A stretch of 64,000 nt of DNA from Blattabacterium cuenoti (GTDB lineage Bacteria > Bacteroidota > Bacteroidia > Flavobacteriales > Blattabacteriaceae): assembly GCF_014251735.1 (NCBI RefSeq), contig NZ_CP059197.1, positions 62,001 to 126,000 on the forward strand, written 5' to 3'. The notes under the pieces are model-generated. The model ran no database searches. It was given only the letters and a program-made list of their open reading frames with translations, and had not been told where the DNA came from. Position 1 is the first letter of the stretch; every line of letters starts with the position of its first letter. Shown here piece after piece: positions 1 to 8,806 of the stretch. The translations under genes were made by a program, and so were the position numbers.

Positions 1-1
1 T

Positions 2-1438
2 TCATACATTGTATGGAGTATAAAATATAGGCCTGTCAAATGGAATGAAGTTATTGGACAAATGGATATTACAACCATTTTAAAAAATTCCATAGAAAAA
101 AATCGTTTGTCTCAAATTTTATTATTTTTGGGACCTAGAGGAGTAGGAAAAAACACCTGTGCACGAATTTTGGCTAATGAATTAAATTCTTTTTCAAATA
201 TTTTTGAAATAAGTGGATTTTTGAATCATTCAGTGGAATCTATATGTAAAACAATCCATAAAATTCGTTCATATCCAAAAAACGGAAAATATAATATTCT
301 TATTATAAATGATTTTCACTTCATCCCTCAAGATTCTTTTAATATAATTTTGAAAATTATAGAAAAACCTCCTTCACATGTATTATTGATTTTCTGTACA
401 ACAGAAAAAAATAAAATTTTTTCTATTATTTCACGTTGTCAAGTCTATGAATTTAGACATATTTCTTTAAGAGATATTTTTTTTTACTTAAAAAAAATAG
501 CGAAAAAAGAACGTATAGAAATAGATAATGAGGCTTTGTTTATTATTTCAAAAAATGGGAATGGTTCACTTAGTGAAGCGCTTAATACTTTCGAGAAACT
601 TACATTTTATGACCAAAAAAAAATTTCTAGAGAATTAGTTATGGAAAAATTAGGAATTCTGGATACTGGTTACTATTTTAAAATAATTGATTATTTATTG
701 AATCAAAAAATATCTCATGTCTTAATTTTATTAGATAAAATTTTTCAATCCGGAGTAAGTTCTATTAATTTCATAGGTGGATTAACTAAACATTTTAGAG
801 ATCTATTGTTATCGAAAAATACTGAAACTTTATTCCTTTTAAAATTAAAAAAGAAAACTATACAATTTTATATACAACAGTCCAGAAAAATATGTTCTTC
901 TTTTTTAATTAATGCTTTGAAAATTTGTCGTCAGATGGAAAAAGAATCTATAATATATAATAATTCTAGATTAACAATAGAAATATATCTGATACAATTA
1001 GCCAATTGTCTATGTACTTATCCTAAAGATTCTGATGAGAATCATGAAAAAAAAGTTCAATATTTACAAGAAAACTGGATAAATTTCATCCAAAAATTTT
1101 CTGAAAAAATTCATCCTACTTATTTAAATTCACTCAAACATGAAATACAATTTCATATTGATAAAAATCAAATACTTCTAGTCATTCCATCCCAATTAGA
1201 AACTCGTAATTTTTCTTTTATACAAACACATTTTATAAAATATTTCAGAAATAAATTTCCACATTTAGAATTAAAAATTCTAGTAAAAGAAAAAGATTTG
1301 GAAAATTTTCCAATAGAACAATACAATTCTTTATCCAGAAAGAATAAGTGTGTAGATAAATTAATAGAAAGATTAAATTTGAAAATTTTATCTTCTATTC
1401 CAACTAAATTTTACGATAAAAAAATATCCTTATCGTAA
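2..1438 (+). CDS. dnaX: DNA polymerase III clamp-loader subunit gamma/tau (DnaX), 5' partial
   Basis: This is the clamp-loader AAA+ subunit, which loads the sliding clamp at the replication fork. The reading frame is open from base 2. The 20 codons before the first ATG at 62 read as a DnaX N-terminus (KYRP at 23-34, then a VIGQ motif), so the true start lies left of the window. Counting from the ATG, the P-loop is at residues 24-31 (GPRGVGKN), the Walker B position at 81-84 (IIND), and the SRC arginine-finger motif is kept at 124-126. Three ATP-site residues differ from the family: Asn for Thr/Ser after the P-loop Lys, ND for DE in Walker B, and Ser171 where sensor 2 normally has Arg. The zinc-binding cysteine cluster of other DnaX proteins is absent. 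The C-terminal part is poorly conserved. Identity is secure; ATPase activity is doubtful. Confidence 0.93.
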   Translation, partial: SYIVWSIKYRPVKWNEVIGQMDITTILKNSIEKNRLSQILLFLGPRGVGKNTCARILANELNSFSNIFEISGFLNHSVESICKTIHKIRSYPKNGKYNILIINDFHFIPQDSFNIILKIIEKPPSHVLLIFCTTEKNKIFSIISRCQVYEFRHISLRDIFFYLKKIAKKERIEIDNEALFIISKNGNGSLSEALNTFEKLTFYDQKKISRELVMEKLGILDTGYYFKIIDYLLNQKISHVLILLDKIFQSGVSSINFIGGLTKHFRDLLLSKNTETLFLLKLKKKTIQFYIQQSRKICSSFLINALKICRQMEKESIIYNNSRLTIEIYLIQLANCLCTYPKDSDENHEKKVQYLQENWINFIQKFSEKIHPTYLNSLKHEIQFHIDKNQILLVIPSQLETRNFSFIQTHFIKYFRNKFPHLELKILVKEKDLENFPIEQYNSLSRKNKCVDKLIERLNLKILSSIPTKFYDKKISLS

Positions 1439-1491
1439 GTAAACATTGGAGGAATTATCCGTTTATTTATTTGTACAAATGAAAGAGATCA

Positions 1492-1509
1492 TTTATCTTC
1501 TTAGATAAA
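1492..1509 (+). terminator. weak hairpin between dnaX and clpC
   Basis: TTTATCT (1492-1498) pairs with AGATAAA (1503-1509) around a 4-nt loop, followed closely by a short T run. It sits 53 bases after the dnaX stop and 21 bases before clpC. It could be a weak terminator of dnaX, but the stem is nearly all A/T, so chance is a real alternative. A separate 12-bp palindrome, ATTTGTACAAAT, lies at 1469-1480. Confidence 0.25.
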
Positions 1510-1530
1510 CATTTTTAATGATTTTAATTT

Positions 1531-3669
1531 ATGATTCATAATTGGTTATCCTTTTTTACAAATGAAAAAAAATATTTCTTTTTCTTAAAAAGAAGAATTT
1601 TTTTTTCTTCTGCTTATTCAGATGAAGATATTGAAAATGATAGTTCCACATCTTATGGATCTGGTGGAAGTGGAGCGGGATCTAGTTATTATGGAGGTGC
1701 TTCAATAAGAAGTAAAACACCAGTATTAGATAATTTTGGAAGAGATCTAAATGCCATAGCTATTCAAGGAAAATTAGATCCTGTAGTGGGTAGAGACAAA
1801 GAAGTAGAAAGGGTATCTCAAATACTGAGTAGAAGAAAAAAAAATAATCCCCTTCTCATAGGAGAACCAGGAGTTGGAAAGTCTGCTATAGCTGAAGGAT
1901 TAGCATTACGTATTGTACAAAGGAAAGTATCTAGAGTTTTATATAATAAAAGAGTAGTTGTTTTAGATTTGGCTAGTCTAGTAGCCGGAACTAAATATAG
2001 GGGGCAATTTGAGGAAAGGATGAAAGCAATCATAAATGAATCCGAGAAAAATACAGATTTAATTCTTTTTATCGATGAAATTCATACTATGATTGGAGCT
2101 GGAGGGACAACAGGTTCATTAGATGCTTCTAATATATTCAAACCTGCTTTGGCTAGGGGAGATATTCAATGTATTGGAGCTACTACATTAAATGAATATA
2201 GACAATATATAGAAAAAGATGGAGCATTAGAACGTAGATTTCAAAAAATTATCGTACAACCCTCTTCGGAAGAAGAAACTATTGAAATTTTGAAAAAAAT
2301 AAAAGGAAGATATGAAAGTCATCATAATGTGATTTATACAGAAGAAGCAATAAAGGCTTGTGTTCATTTAACTGGACGATATATTGTAGATCGTTATTTT
2401 CCTGATAAAGCTATTGATGCATTAGATGAGGCAGGATCTCGTGTACACATTAAAAATATTAAAGTTCCACAAGAAATAGTCCTTCTAGAAAAAGAATTGG
2501 AAAATATTCGTGAAGAAAAATCTCAAGTAGTTAAAAGTCAAAAATATGAAGAAGCTGCACGTCTCCGTGATACGGAAAAACGTATAGAAAAACAATTAAT
2601 ACAAGCACAAAAAGTTTGGGAAGAGTCTTCTAAAGAAAATAGAGAAACAGTTTCTGAAGAAAACGTAGAAGAAGTCGTCTCCATGATGAGCGGAGTTCCG
2701 GTGAATAGAATAGCTCAAGCTGAAATGAAAAAGTTGAATAAAATGATAGATATTCTAAAAGAAAAAATAATCGGACAAGATGAAGCTGTGGAAAAAATAG
2801 TGAAAGCAGTTCAAAGAAATAGAACAGGATTAAAAGATCCTAATTGTCCTATAGGATCTTTCATTTTTTTAGGACAAACAGGTGTAGGGAAAACTTATTT
2901 AGCAAAAGTTTTTGCTAAGGAATTATTTGATTCAGAAGAATCATTAGTACGTATAGATATGAGTGAATATATGGAAAAATTTTCTGTTTCAAGATTAATA
3001 GGAGCCCCTCCTGGCTATGTCGGTTACGAAGAAGGAGGACAACTAACAGAAATTATACGTCGTAGGCCTTATTCTGTCATTTTACTAGATGAAATAGAAA
3101 AAGCACATCCTGAAGTATTTAATGTCCTATTACAAATGTTGGATTATGGATGTGTAACAGATAGTCTTGGAAGAAAAGTAAACTTTAAAAATACCGTAAT
3201 CATTTTTACCTCAAATACAGAAATACAAAAATTAAAAGAATTTGGTCAGGAGATTGGTTTTTATACTCAGGCTAGAAAATCGAATAATTATAAAAACATT
3301 TTAGAACATGCTTTGAAACGTACTTTTTCTCCAGAATTTTTAAATAGAATAGATGATATTATCCTTTTTCATTCTTTAAAACCAGAGCATATATCTAAAA
3401 TAACTCATATAGAATTAGAAAAAATAAATACTCATATATCTAATTTAGGATATCAATTAATATTGCTTCCTGAAGTAAAACATTTTATTGAAAAAAAAGG
3501 GTTTGATAAAGAATATGGAGCTCGTCCATTAAAAAGAGTTATAGAAAAATTCATAAAAAATCCTATATCGGAATGTATCATTAGTGAAACCTTAAAAAAA
3601 GGAGATCAAATTACATTGAAAATGAATGAAAAAAAAGATGGGGTACAAGTTTTTATTCAAAAATCATAG
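1531..3669 (+). CDS. clpC: ClpC-type AAA+ unfoldase lacking the N-terminal domain
   Basis: This is an Hsp100 ATPase that unfolds substrates and feeds them to ClpP. It has both AAA+ modules: Walker A1 GEPGVGKS and Walker B1 FIDEIHT, then Walker A2 GQTGVGKT and Walker B2 LLDEIEK. A UVR-type middle segment (around residues 312-345, ending AARLRD) marks ClpC rather than ClpB. An IGF tripeptide near residue 574 sits where the ClpP-docking loop belongs, so protease partnership looks retained. Normal ClpC is about 820-850 residues; this one is 712. The missing part is the N-terminal double Clp_N repeat. After 26 lysine- and aromatic-rich residues the protein enters directly the acidic, Gly/Ser-rich linker that precedes module D1. 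ATG 1531 is the only in-frame ATG before D1. dnaX ends 92 bases upstream, leaving no room for a longer gene. Confidence 0.95.
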   Translation: MIHNWLSFFTNEKKYFFFLKRRIFFSSAYSDEDIENDSSTSYGSGGSGAGSSYYGGASIRSKTPVLDNFGRDLNAIAIQGKLDPVVGRDKEVERVSQILSRRKKNNPLLIGEPGVGKSAIAEGLALRIVQRKVSRVLYNKRVVVLDLASLVAGTKYRGQFEERMKAIINESEKNTDLILFIDEIHTMIGAGGTTGSLDASNIFKPALARGDIQCIGATTLNEYRQYIEKDGALERRFQKIIVQPSSEEETIEILKKIKGRYESHHNVIYTEEAIKACVHLTGRYIVDRYFPDKAIDALDEAGSRVHIKNIKVPQEIVLLEKELENIREEKSQVVKSQKYEEAARLRDTEKRIEKQLIQAQKVWEESSKENRETVSEENVEEVVSMMSGVPVNRIAQAEMKKLNKMIDILKEKIIGQDEAVEKIVKAVQRNRTGLKDPNCPIGSFIFLGQTGVGKTYLAKVFAKELFDSEESLVRIDMSEYMEKFSVSRLIGAPPGYVGYEEGGQLTEIIRRRPYSVILLDEIEKAHPEVFNVLLQMLDYGCVTDSLGRKVNFKNTVIIFTSNTEIQKLKEFGQEIGFYTQARKSNNYKNILEHALKRTFSPEFLNRIDDIILFHSLKPEHISKITHIELEKINTHISNLGYQLILLPEVKHFIEKKGFDKEYGARPLKRVIEKFIKNPISECIISETLKKGDQITLKMNEKKDGVQVFIQKS

Positions 3670-4309
3670 AATCAAATTTCATGTTAAAAAAAAAATAAAA
3701 ATTATCACAGATATTTTAAATTTTATTTATCCTAATCCAATTAGTTCCTTATACTACACTAATGAATTTACTTTGCTTATAGCAATTATATTAACTTCAA
3801 GAAGTCAGGAAAAAAAAGTGAACCAAATAACAAAACTTTTATTTAAAAAAATTCAAAAACCTCAAGATGTTATTCAATTGTCTGTGAATGATATTCAAAA
3901 TTATATAAAATATATTGGACTTTATAACAGAAAATCCAAAAATATTTATGATTTATCCATTATTTTAATAAAAAAATATAATGGAATTATTCCAAAAAAT
4001 ATTTTCGAATTAGAATCTTTACCAGGTGTCGGACATAAAACGGCCTCTGTTTTTATGTCTCATGTATCAGAAGTCCCTGTATTTCCTATAGATACTCATA
4101 TTCATCGAATGATGTTTCGATGGAAACTAAGTAACGGAAAAAATATAAAACAAACAGAAAAAGACGCCAAACATTTTTTTTCGAAGAAAAATTGGAAAAA
4201 ATTACACCTTCAAATCATTTCTTACGGAAAAGAATATTCTCCATCTCGAGGATGGAATCCTAAAAAAGATATTATCTATCAAAAACTCGTCAACAATAAT
4301 CTAATATAA
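3626..4309 (+). CDS. nth: endonuclease III-like DNA glycosylase without Fe-S cluster
   Basis: This is a base-excision repair glycosylase/AP lyase of the HhH-GPD family. The helix-hairpin-helix LPGVGHKTA carries the catalytic Lys, and FPIDTH carries the catalytic Asp. The C-terminus, where most Nth proteins have four cysteines binding a 4Fe-4S cluster, instead reads YGKEYSPSRGW. The whole protein has no cysteine, so the cluster is absent. I recall similar cluster-free Nth proteins in Flavobacteriia, so this is probably a lineage trait. The listed ATG overlaps the end of clpC by 44 bases; ATG 3638 is an equally possible start. Family similarity begins only around residue 22. The stop codon directly abuts that of the convergent DUF3127 gene. 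Confidence 0.88.
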   Translation: MKKKMGYKFLFKNHRIKFHVKKKIKIITDILNFIYPNPISSLYYTNEFTLLIAIILTSRSQEKKVNQITKLLFKKIQKPQDVIQLSVNDIQNYIKYIGLYNRKSKNIYDLSIILIKKYNGIIPKNIFELESLPGVGHKTASVFMSHVSEVPVFPIDTHIHRMMFRWKLSNGKNIKQTEKDAKHFFSKKNWKKLHLQIISYGKEYSPSRGWNPKKDIIYQKLVNNNLI

Positions 4310-4660
4310 TTAAAAAGGTAAATCATCAAAATCATCTGAAGATGAAGATAAAGATGGAGATACAGATGTTTTATTTCCTATAGAATGCTGAATTTCTTCA
4401 ATTTTCCATCCTTGAATAGAATTAAAATATTTGATAGTTCCTTCTGGATTAGTCCATTCTCTTCCACGAATATTGATAAAAACTTTGATTTTATCCTCTG
4501 GTCTTATAGATCCTAATAAATCCACTTTATCTTGAATAAATTCTATCAATATATTTTGAGGATACGGTTCTTCCGTAGTAAGAACCATTTCTCTTTTTCT
4601 AAATCCACTATTAAACTTTTGAATATCAAATAATTTCTTAACTCTTCCTATTATTTCCAT
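4310..4660 (-). CDS. DUF3127 family protein with SSB-like acidic tail
   Basis: This is a 116-residue protein that I recognise as DUF3127, a small family typical of Bacteroidetes with no assigned function. The N-terminal 90 residues form a beta-rich region with the family signatures FRKRE, IEFIQDK and GREWTNPEG. A Ser-rich linker (about 96-107) leads to the C-terminus DDFDDLPF. That ending closely resembles the C-terminal tip of single-strand DNA-binding protein (D-D-D-I/L-P-F), which recruits repair and replication proteins. OB-fold-like architecture plus this tail suggests a DNA-binding partner-recruitment role, but this is inference. It is transcribed away from nth with the SPFH gene 6 bases upstream, so it is probably the last gene of that operon. 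Confidence 0.85.
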   Translation of the reverse strand: MEIIGRVKKLFDIQKFNSGFRKREMVLTTEEPYPQNILIEFIQDKVDLLGSIRPEDKIKVFINIRGREWTNPEGTIKYFNSIQGWKIEEIQHSIGNKTSVSPSLSSSSDDFDDLPF

Positions 4661-4666
4661 GTAATT

Positions 4667-5620
4667 TTATTTATTTTTTTTACTATTACTATTTTTATTA
4701 TCATTTTTCTTTTTTATAGATTCTCCAATCTGACTAGATATATTAAATGAAGTTATCATATTATTCAACATATCACTAGCAGCTCCTGGAGAATTAGGTA
4801 ATAAAATTAAATTAGCATTGGAACTTTCTCCCATAGATTGAAGGGTATCATAATGTTGCGTAACAACAATTAAAGCTGAGGCCTCTTGTGAATTGATTCC
4901 TACATTGTTTAATACTTCTACAGATTCTAAAATTCCTCTAGCTATTTCTCTACGCTGATCTGCTGTTCCTTTTCCTTGTAATTTTTTACTTTCGGCTTCT
5001 GCTTTAGCTTTAGCTACTATTTTAATTCTTTCAGCTTCCGCTTTATATTCAGCAGCTACTTTTTCTCTTTCAGCTGTATTAATTCGATTCATTGCTTGTT
5101 TCACCTGTTCATCGGGATCCAAATCTGTAACTAAAGCTTTAATAATAGAATATCCATAATTTAACATAGCTCCTTCTAGCTCTCCTTTTACAGCAAGAGC
5201 TATATGATCTTTTCGTTCAAAAACATCATCTAGACGCATTTTTGGAACTTCAGCTCTTACAACATCAAATATATAGGAAGTAATTTGGGAATGAGAATTA
5301 TCCAATTTATAAAAAGCTTCATATACCTTATTTTTAATCACTTGGAATTGAACGGATATTTTTACTTTCACAAAAACATTATCTTTAGTTTTTGTATCTA
5401 CTAAAATATCTAATTGTTGAATTTTCAATGTTAACTTTCCTACTACATTATCTATAAAAGGAATCTTTAAGTGTAATCCTGCTTGACGAATGCTATAAAA
5501 TTTTCCAAGTCTTTCAACAACAGCGGCTGTTTCTTGATGAACTATAAAAACAAAACTAGAAAAAAAAGAAAGGATTAAAAGAATTAATAATCCATAAAAT
5601 AGTAAACTAAAAATGCTCAT
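4667..5620 (-). CDS. SPFH/Band 7 (stomatin/QmcA-like) membrane protein
   Basis: This is an SPFH-domain protein anchored by one N-terminal membrane helix (about residues 5-27). The Band 7 domain follows (ETAAVVERLGKF at about 31-42, LDILVDTKTKDN near 70), then a charged, Ala/Glu/Lys-rich coiled-coil segment (about 190-240), a segment typical of stomatin and QmcA proteins, and a Ser/Asn/Lys-rich tail. Such proteins form oligomeric membrane scaffolds that often influence membrane proteases; the partner here is unknown. The length of 317 residues is normal. It lies 15 bases after the SufT-like gene and 6 bases before DUF3127 on the same strand, which suggests co-transcription. Confidence 0.9.
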   Translation of the reverse strand: MSIFSLLFYGLLILLILSFFSSFVFIVHQETAAVVERLGKFYSIRQAGLHLKIPFIDNVVGKLTLKIQQLDILVDTKTKDNVFVKVKISVQFQVIKNKVYEAFYKLDNSHSQITSYIFDVVRAEVPKMRLDDVFERKDHIALAVKGELEGAMLNYGYSIIKALVTDLDPDEQVKQAMNRINTAEREKVAAEYKAEAERIKIVAKAKAEAESKKLQGKGTADQRREIARGILESVEVLNNVGINSQEASALIVVTQHYDTLQSMGESSNANLILLPNSPGAASDMLNNMITSFNISSQIGESIKKKNDNKNSNSKKNK

Positions 5621-5635
5621 ATATATATATAAAAT

Positions 5636-5959
5636 TTATAACATTCCAAGTTCTAAACGAGCTTCTTCACTCATAAATTCTCTACTCCAAGGAGGATCAA
5701 ACGTTAAAACTACATCTACCTTTTTAATTCCCTCAATAGATTGAACTTTTTCTTTGACTTTTATAGGCAAACTGTCTGCAACGGGACAATTCGGTGTAGT
5801 GAGAGTCATGACTATTTTTACCTCTTCTTCATGAGATACTTGTATATCATAAATAAGACCAAGTTCATAAATATCTACCGGGATTTCTGGATCATATATA
5901 CTTTTCAATACATAAACAATACGATCCTCTAAATCTAAAGAGGAATAATCTTCTTTCAT
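5636..5959 (-). CDS. SufT-like DUF59 (MIP18) iron-sulfur assembly factor
   Basis: This is a 107-residue single-domain DUF59 protein. Family signatures are the DPEIPVDIYELGLIY segment and TTPNCPVAD with its conserved cysteine, followed by FDPPW near the C-terminus. Relatives (SufT, MIP18, and PaaD-type proteins) help deliver or mature Fe-S clusters. In Bacteroidetes they often accompany the suf genes, which are not in this window. Likely clients in the window include the ferredoxin part of ActB, dihydroxyacid dehydratase and MutY. It is 12 bases downstream of the M16 pair on the same strand. The exact role is inferred from the family. Confidence 0.88.
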   Translation of the reverse strand: MKEDYSSLDLEDRIVYVLKSIYDPEIPVDIYELGLIYDIQVSHEEEVKIVMTLTTPNCPVADSLPIKVKEKVQSIEGIKKVDVVLTFDPPWSREFMSEEARLELGML

Positions 5960-5971
5960 TTCAAATTATAT

Positions 5972-7423
5972 TCATTTTAATTTGGTTCCAAATTTATCAA
6001 AAAAACGAATAGGATAACCCAAATTTCTCAAAATGGGCAAAATATCATTAGCTTTTCCTATAATTATGACTCTCCCATTTTTTCCAGAAAAAAATTTTTT
6101 ACATGAAGAATGTACATCCGAAATAGTTACAGACTGTACACTATTCAAATAATTTTTGTAGAATCCACTTGGAAGATTATTTTTTAATTCACTTATAAAA
6201 AGATCACTAATTCTATTTGGATCTTCTAAATCTAGAATAAATAAACCACATATCTCTTTTTTCTTAATATTCAATTCTTCTAGGGTAACTTTATTGGTTG
6301 TAATTTCTAAAATTTCTTTTATAATATCTTTTATCGCTTTATCTGTTACTTCATTTCTTACCTGAGTATAAACAGAAAAATAACCTATATCTCTATCTGA
6401 TTTTAAAACAGAATATGCTCCATATGTATAAGCTTTTTTTTCTCGAAGATTTAAAAATAAACGACTTTGAGGTCCTCCTCCTAGAATCCCATTGGCTAAA
6501 ATAGAAGAGAAATAAGTCGGATCATTTTTATGAAAAAAGACAGGTCCTCCATAACAAATGGTAGATTGAGTAAGAGAAGGAATATCCACTAAATCTATTT
6601 CTATTTTTGGAGAATGATTTGATTTTTTGAAAATTTTGTTTCCTTGAGAACAAGATCCTTTTTTCCATTTAGATAAATAATGTTCACATAATTGTTTCGC
6701 TTCTTGTAAAGATATATCTCCTATAAAAGAAAGATAAGATATATTTGGAATGTAATATTTCCGATATAATTTTTTTAAATCTTTAAGAGTAATATTTTTT
6801 ATGGTATCGTAAGTTTCATATTCGCCATAAGGATGATTTTTTCCAAAATATAAAACATTTCGTACCCGTTGCAAAATGGCATTTGGATCCTTTTCTGATA
6901 AGTTAATATCTATAATCTTTTGTTTCACTATTTTTTCCAATTCTTTAGAATTATCAAAACGACTATTCATCAAAATATCACTCATGATAGCAATAGACTT
7001 CTCTAAATGTTTTTTTAAAGTAGAAACAGATATTCCTGAAAAAGAAGTATACAATGTCGTTCCTATATAATCAATTATTTCATCCAATTCTTCCTTAGAA
7101 GAATTCTTCGTTCCAGAACGAAGCATTTGTCCAAAAATTTTTTTTATTCCAGCTTTGTCTTTTTCCAAAAAAGGTTTATAGTCTAATTCTAAACCGACTC
7201 TAACTAAAGGAAGTTTATGATTCTCTACAACTAAAACTTTTAATCCATTTTTCATTTGAAAAAATTTAGGCTTTTCAATATTAATGACAGTCTTTCTTGT
7301 TAAAGACTTAGGCGGTGAACTACGATTAACTATTTGAGAAAACATATTTGTATGAAAAAAAATGTTGATGGTTATTATAAGAAGAATAATTTTTTGATTA
7401 AAAAATTTAACTAACTGGAACAT
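5972..7423 (-). CDS. M16 family peptidase, non-catalytic subunit
   Basis: This is an exported M16-type protein (483 residues) with an N-terminal hydrophobic signal segment (about 10-30). The position where M16 enzymes carry the HxxEH zinc motif instead reads KKIFGQML, so it cannot bind catalytic zinc. The second-half signature GGGPQSRLFLNLREKKAYTY is intact; in two-subunit M16B enzymes the inactive partner contributes such residues to the chamber. Its start overlaps the catalytic partner gene by 17 bases. Together they resemble mitochondrial processing peptidase-like heterodimers, probably periplasmic. Substrate unknown. Confidence 0.88.
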   Translation of the reverse strand: MFQLVKFFNQKIILLIITINIFFHTNMFSQIVNRSSPPKSLTRKTVINIEKPKFFQMKNGLKVLVVENHKLPLVRVGLELDYKPFLEKDKAGIKKIFGQMLRSGTKNSSKEELDEIIDYIGTTLYTSFSGISVSTLKKHLEKSIAIMSDILMNSRFDNSKELEKIVKQKIIDINLSEKDPNAILQRVRNVLYFGKNHPYGEYETYDTIKNITLKDLKKLYRKYYIPNISYLSFIGDISLQEAKQLCEHYLSKWKKGSCSQGNKIFKKSNHSPKIEIDLVDIPSLTQSTICYGGPVFFHKNDPTYFSSILANGILGGGPQSRLFLNLREKKAYTYGAYSVLKSDRDIGYFSVYTQVRNEVTDKAIKDIIKEILEITTNKVTLEELNIKKKEICGLFILDLEDPNRISDLFISELKNNLPSGFYKNYLNSVQSVTISDVHSSCKKFFSGKNGRVIIIGKANDILPILRNLGYPIRFFDKFGTKLK

Positions 7424-8732
7424 TATATAAACGTACTCTACTATTTTTGTTTAAATATTTATTGGCAACGATCTTGATATCTTCTACAGATATTTCACGA
7501 TATTTTTCTATATCTGTATTAATTAAATCTGCATTTTTATAGTATAAATGATAATGAGCTAAATTTGCTGCTATTCCACTCATAGAATAATTATCGAAAA
7601 GAAATTTTTTTTCAAAAAAGTTCTTGTGTTTTTCTAACTCATATTCTGTTATTACTTTTTCTTTTAAATTTTCTATTTCTTCATCTATAACTTTTGTTAA
7701 GTGGTCTAAAGTCACCCCAGGATTTATTAATCCGTATATAATGAAAATCCCATAATCCTCCATAGGATCTAAAAAAGATCCTGCATAAGCAGCTAACTGT
7801 TTTTTATTTACCACATTTTTCATTATACGTGAACTTTCTCCAGAAGAAAGGATATGATCTATAATTTTTAATACATAAGAATCTTTATCCGTTATTTTTG
7901 GAAGTCTATACGATAAAAAAACACCGGGAACTTTAGTATTTTTATCTACATATGTAGAAACAATTTCCTTTTTAATAGGATCTTCTTCTATTTTATTCAT
8001 GTGAAAATCTATTTTTCCTTTTGGAATAGGAGAAAAATATGTATCAATCAAATTTCTTGCTTCTTTCATATCAAAATCTCCTGCTACCACCAAAGTGGCA
8101 TTATTGGGGACATAATAAGTTTCATAAAATTTTTTGTAATCTACTTCTGTAGCAGAATCTAAATCTTTTTCAAAACCAATAATAGGATACTTATAAGGAT
8201 GTTTATTGAATAATAAAGAAGGAATAATTTCTGAGATAGCTTTAGCATACGGTTGATTTTCTATTTGCATTTTTTTTTCTTCTTTGACTACTTCTCTTTG
8301 GATATTGATACTTTCTTTATCTATTTTTGCGTGAAACATTCTTTCAGATTCCAACCATAAGGCTAAAGGAAGACTGTCTGATGGTAAAACTTCGTAATAA
8401 CAAGTCTCATCATGGTTAGTATAAGCATTATTTTTTCCTCCATTAGAAGCGATATATTTGAAAAATTCTCCTCTTTTAATATTTTTAGAACCTTCAAACA
8501 TCAGATGTTCAAAAAAATGAGCAAAACCGGATTTTCCTGGAGATTCATTTTTAGTTCCTACATGATATAAAACGGAAATAGATACCAAAGGATTTGTGTT
8601 ATCTTGATGTAAAATAACATGTAGTCCATTTGACAGGGTTTCTTCAAAAAATCTAATTTTAGGTGCTTGATCTGCTTTCAAAGAATTAAACATTATTATT
8701 GTTATGATGATTAAGAAAGAAAATCTATTCAT
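7407..8732 (-). CDS. M16 family zinc peptidase, catalytic subunit
   Basis: This is an exported zinc metallopeptidase (441 residues) with a short signal peptide (about 1-20). The inverted zinc motif HFFEH is present in the FAHFFEHLMFEGS segment near residue 70, and the downstream Glu ligand lies within REVVKEEKKM. Two M16 domains follow in the usual order. It is the first gene of a minus-strand run with the inactive M16 partner, SufT-like, SPFH and DUF3127 genes. A -7 box candidate sits 35 bases upstream. M16B enzymes degrade small unstructured peptides; the natural substrate here cannot be read from sequence. Confidence 0.92.
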   Translation of the reverse strand: MNRFSFLIIITIIMFNSLKADQAPKIRFFEETLSNGLHVILHQDNTNPLVSISVLYHVGTKNESPGKSGFAHFFEHLMFEGSKNIKRGEFFKYIASNGGKNNAYTNHDETCYYEVLPSDSLPLALWLESERMFHAKIDKESINIQREVVKEEKKMQIENQPYAKAISEIIPSLLFNKHPYKYPIIGFEKDLDSATEVDYKKFYETYYVPNNATLVVAGDFDMKEARNLIDTYFSPIPKGKIDFHMNKIEEDPIKKEIVSTYVDKNTKVPGVFLSYRLPKITDKDSYVLKIIDHILSSGESSRIMKNVVNKKQLAAYAGSFLDPMEDYGIFIIYGLINPGVTLDHLTKVIDEEIENLKEKVITEYELEKHKNFFEKKFLFDNYSMSGIAANLAHYHLYYKNADLINTDIEKYREISVEDIKIVANKYLNKNSRVRLYNVPVS

Positions 8733-8766
8733 CTTGCATGTTGTTTGCTATGATATGAATAAAAAA

Positions 8767-8774
8767 CAAATTTA
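8767..8774 (-). promoter_or_regulatory. candidate -7 promoter box for the M16 operon
   Basis: On the minus strand the bases read TAAATTTG, an exact match to the Bacteroidetes -7 consensus TAnnTTTG, 35 bases before the M16 start codon. No clear -33 TTTG is seen at the expected 19-base spacing, so this is only half supported. Confidence 0.4.
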
Positions 8775-8806
8775 AAAATAAATTAAAGGAATTTACGAAT
8801 TTTTTT

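Noticed and set aside
5972-7423. M16 gene without HxxEH as a pseudogene
   Set aside because: The frame is intact and a non-catalytic M16 partner beside a catalytic one is a known arrangement.
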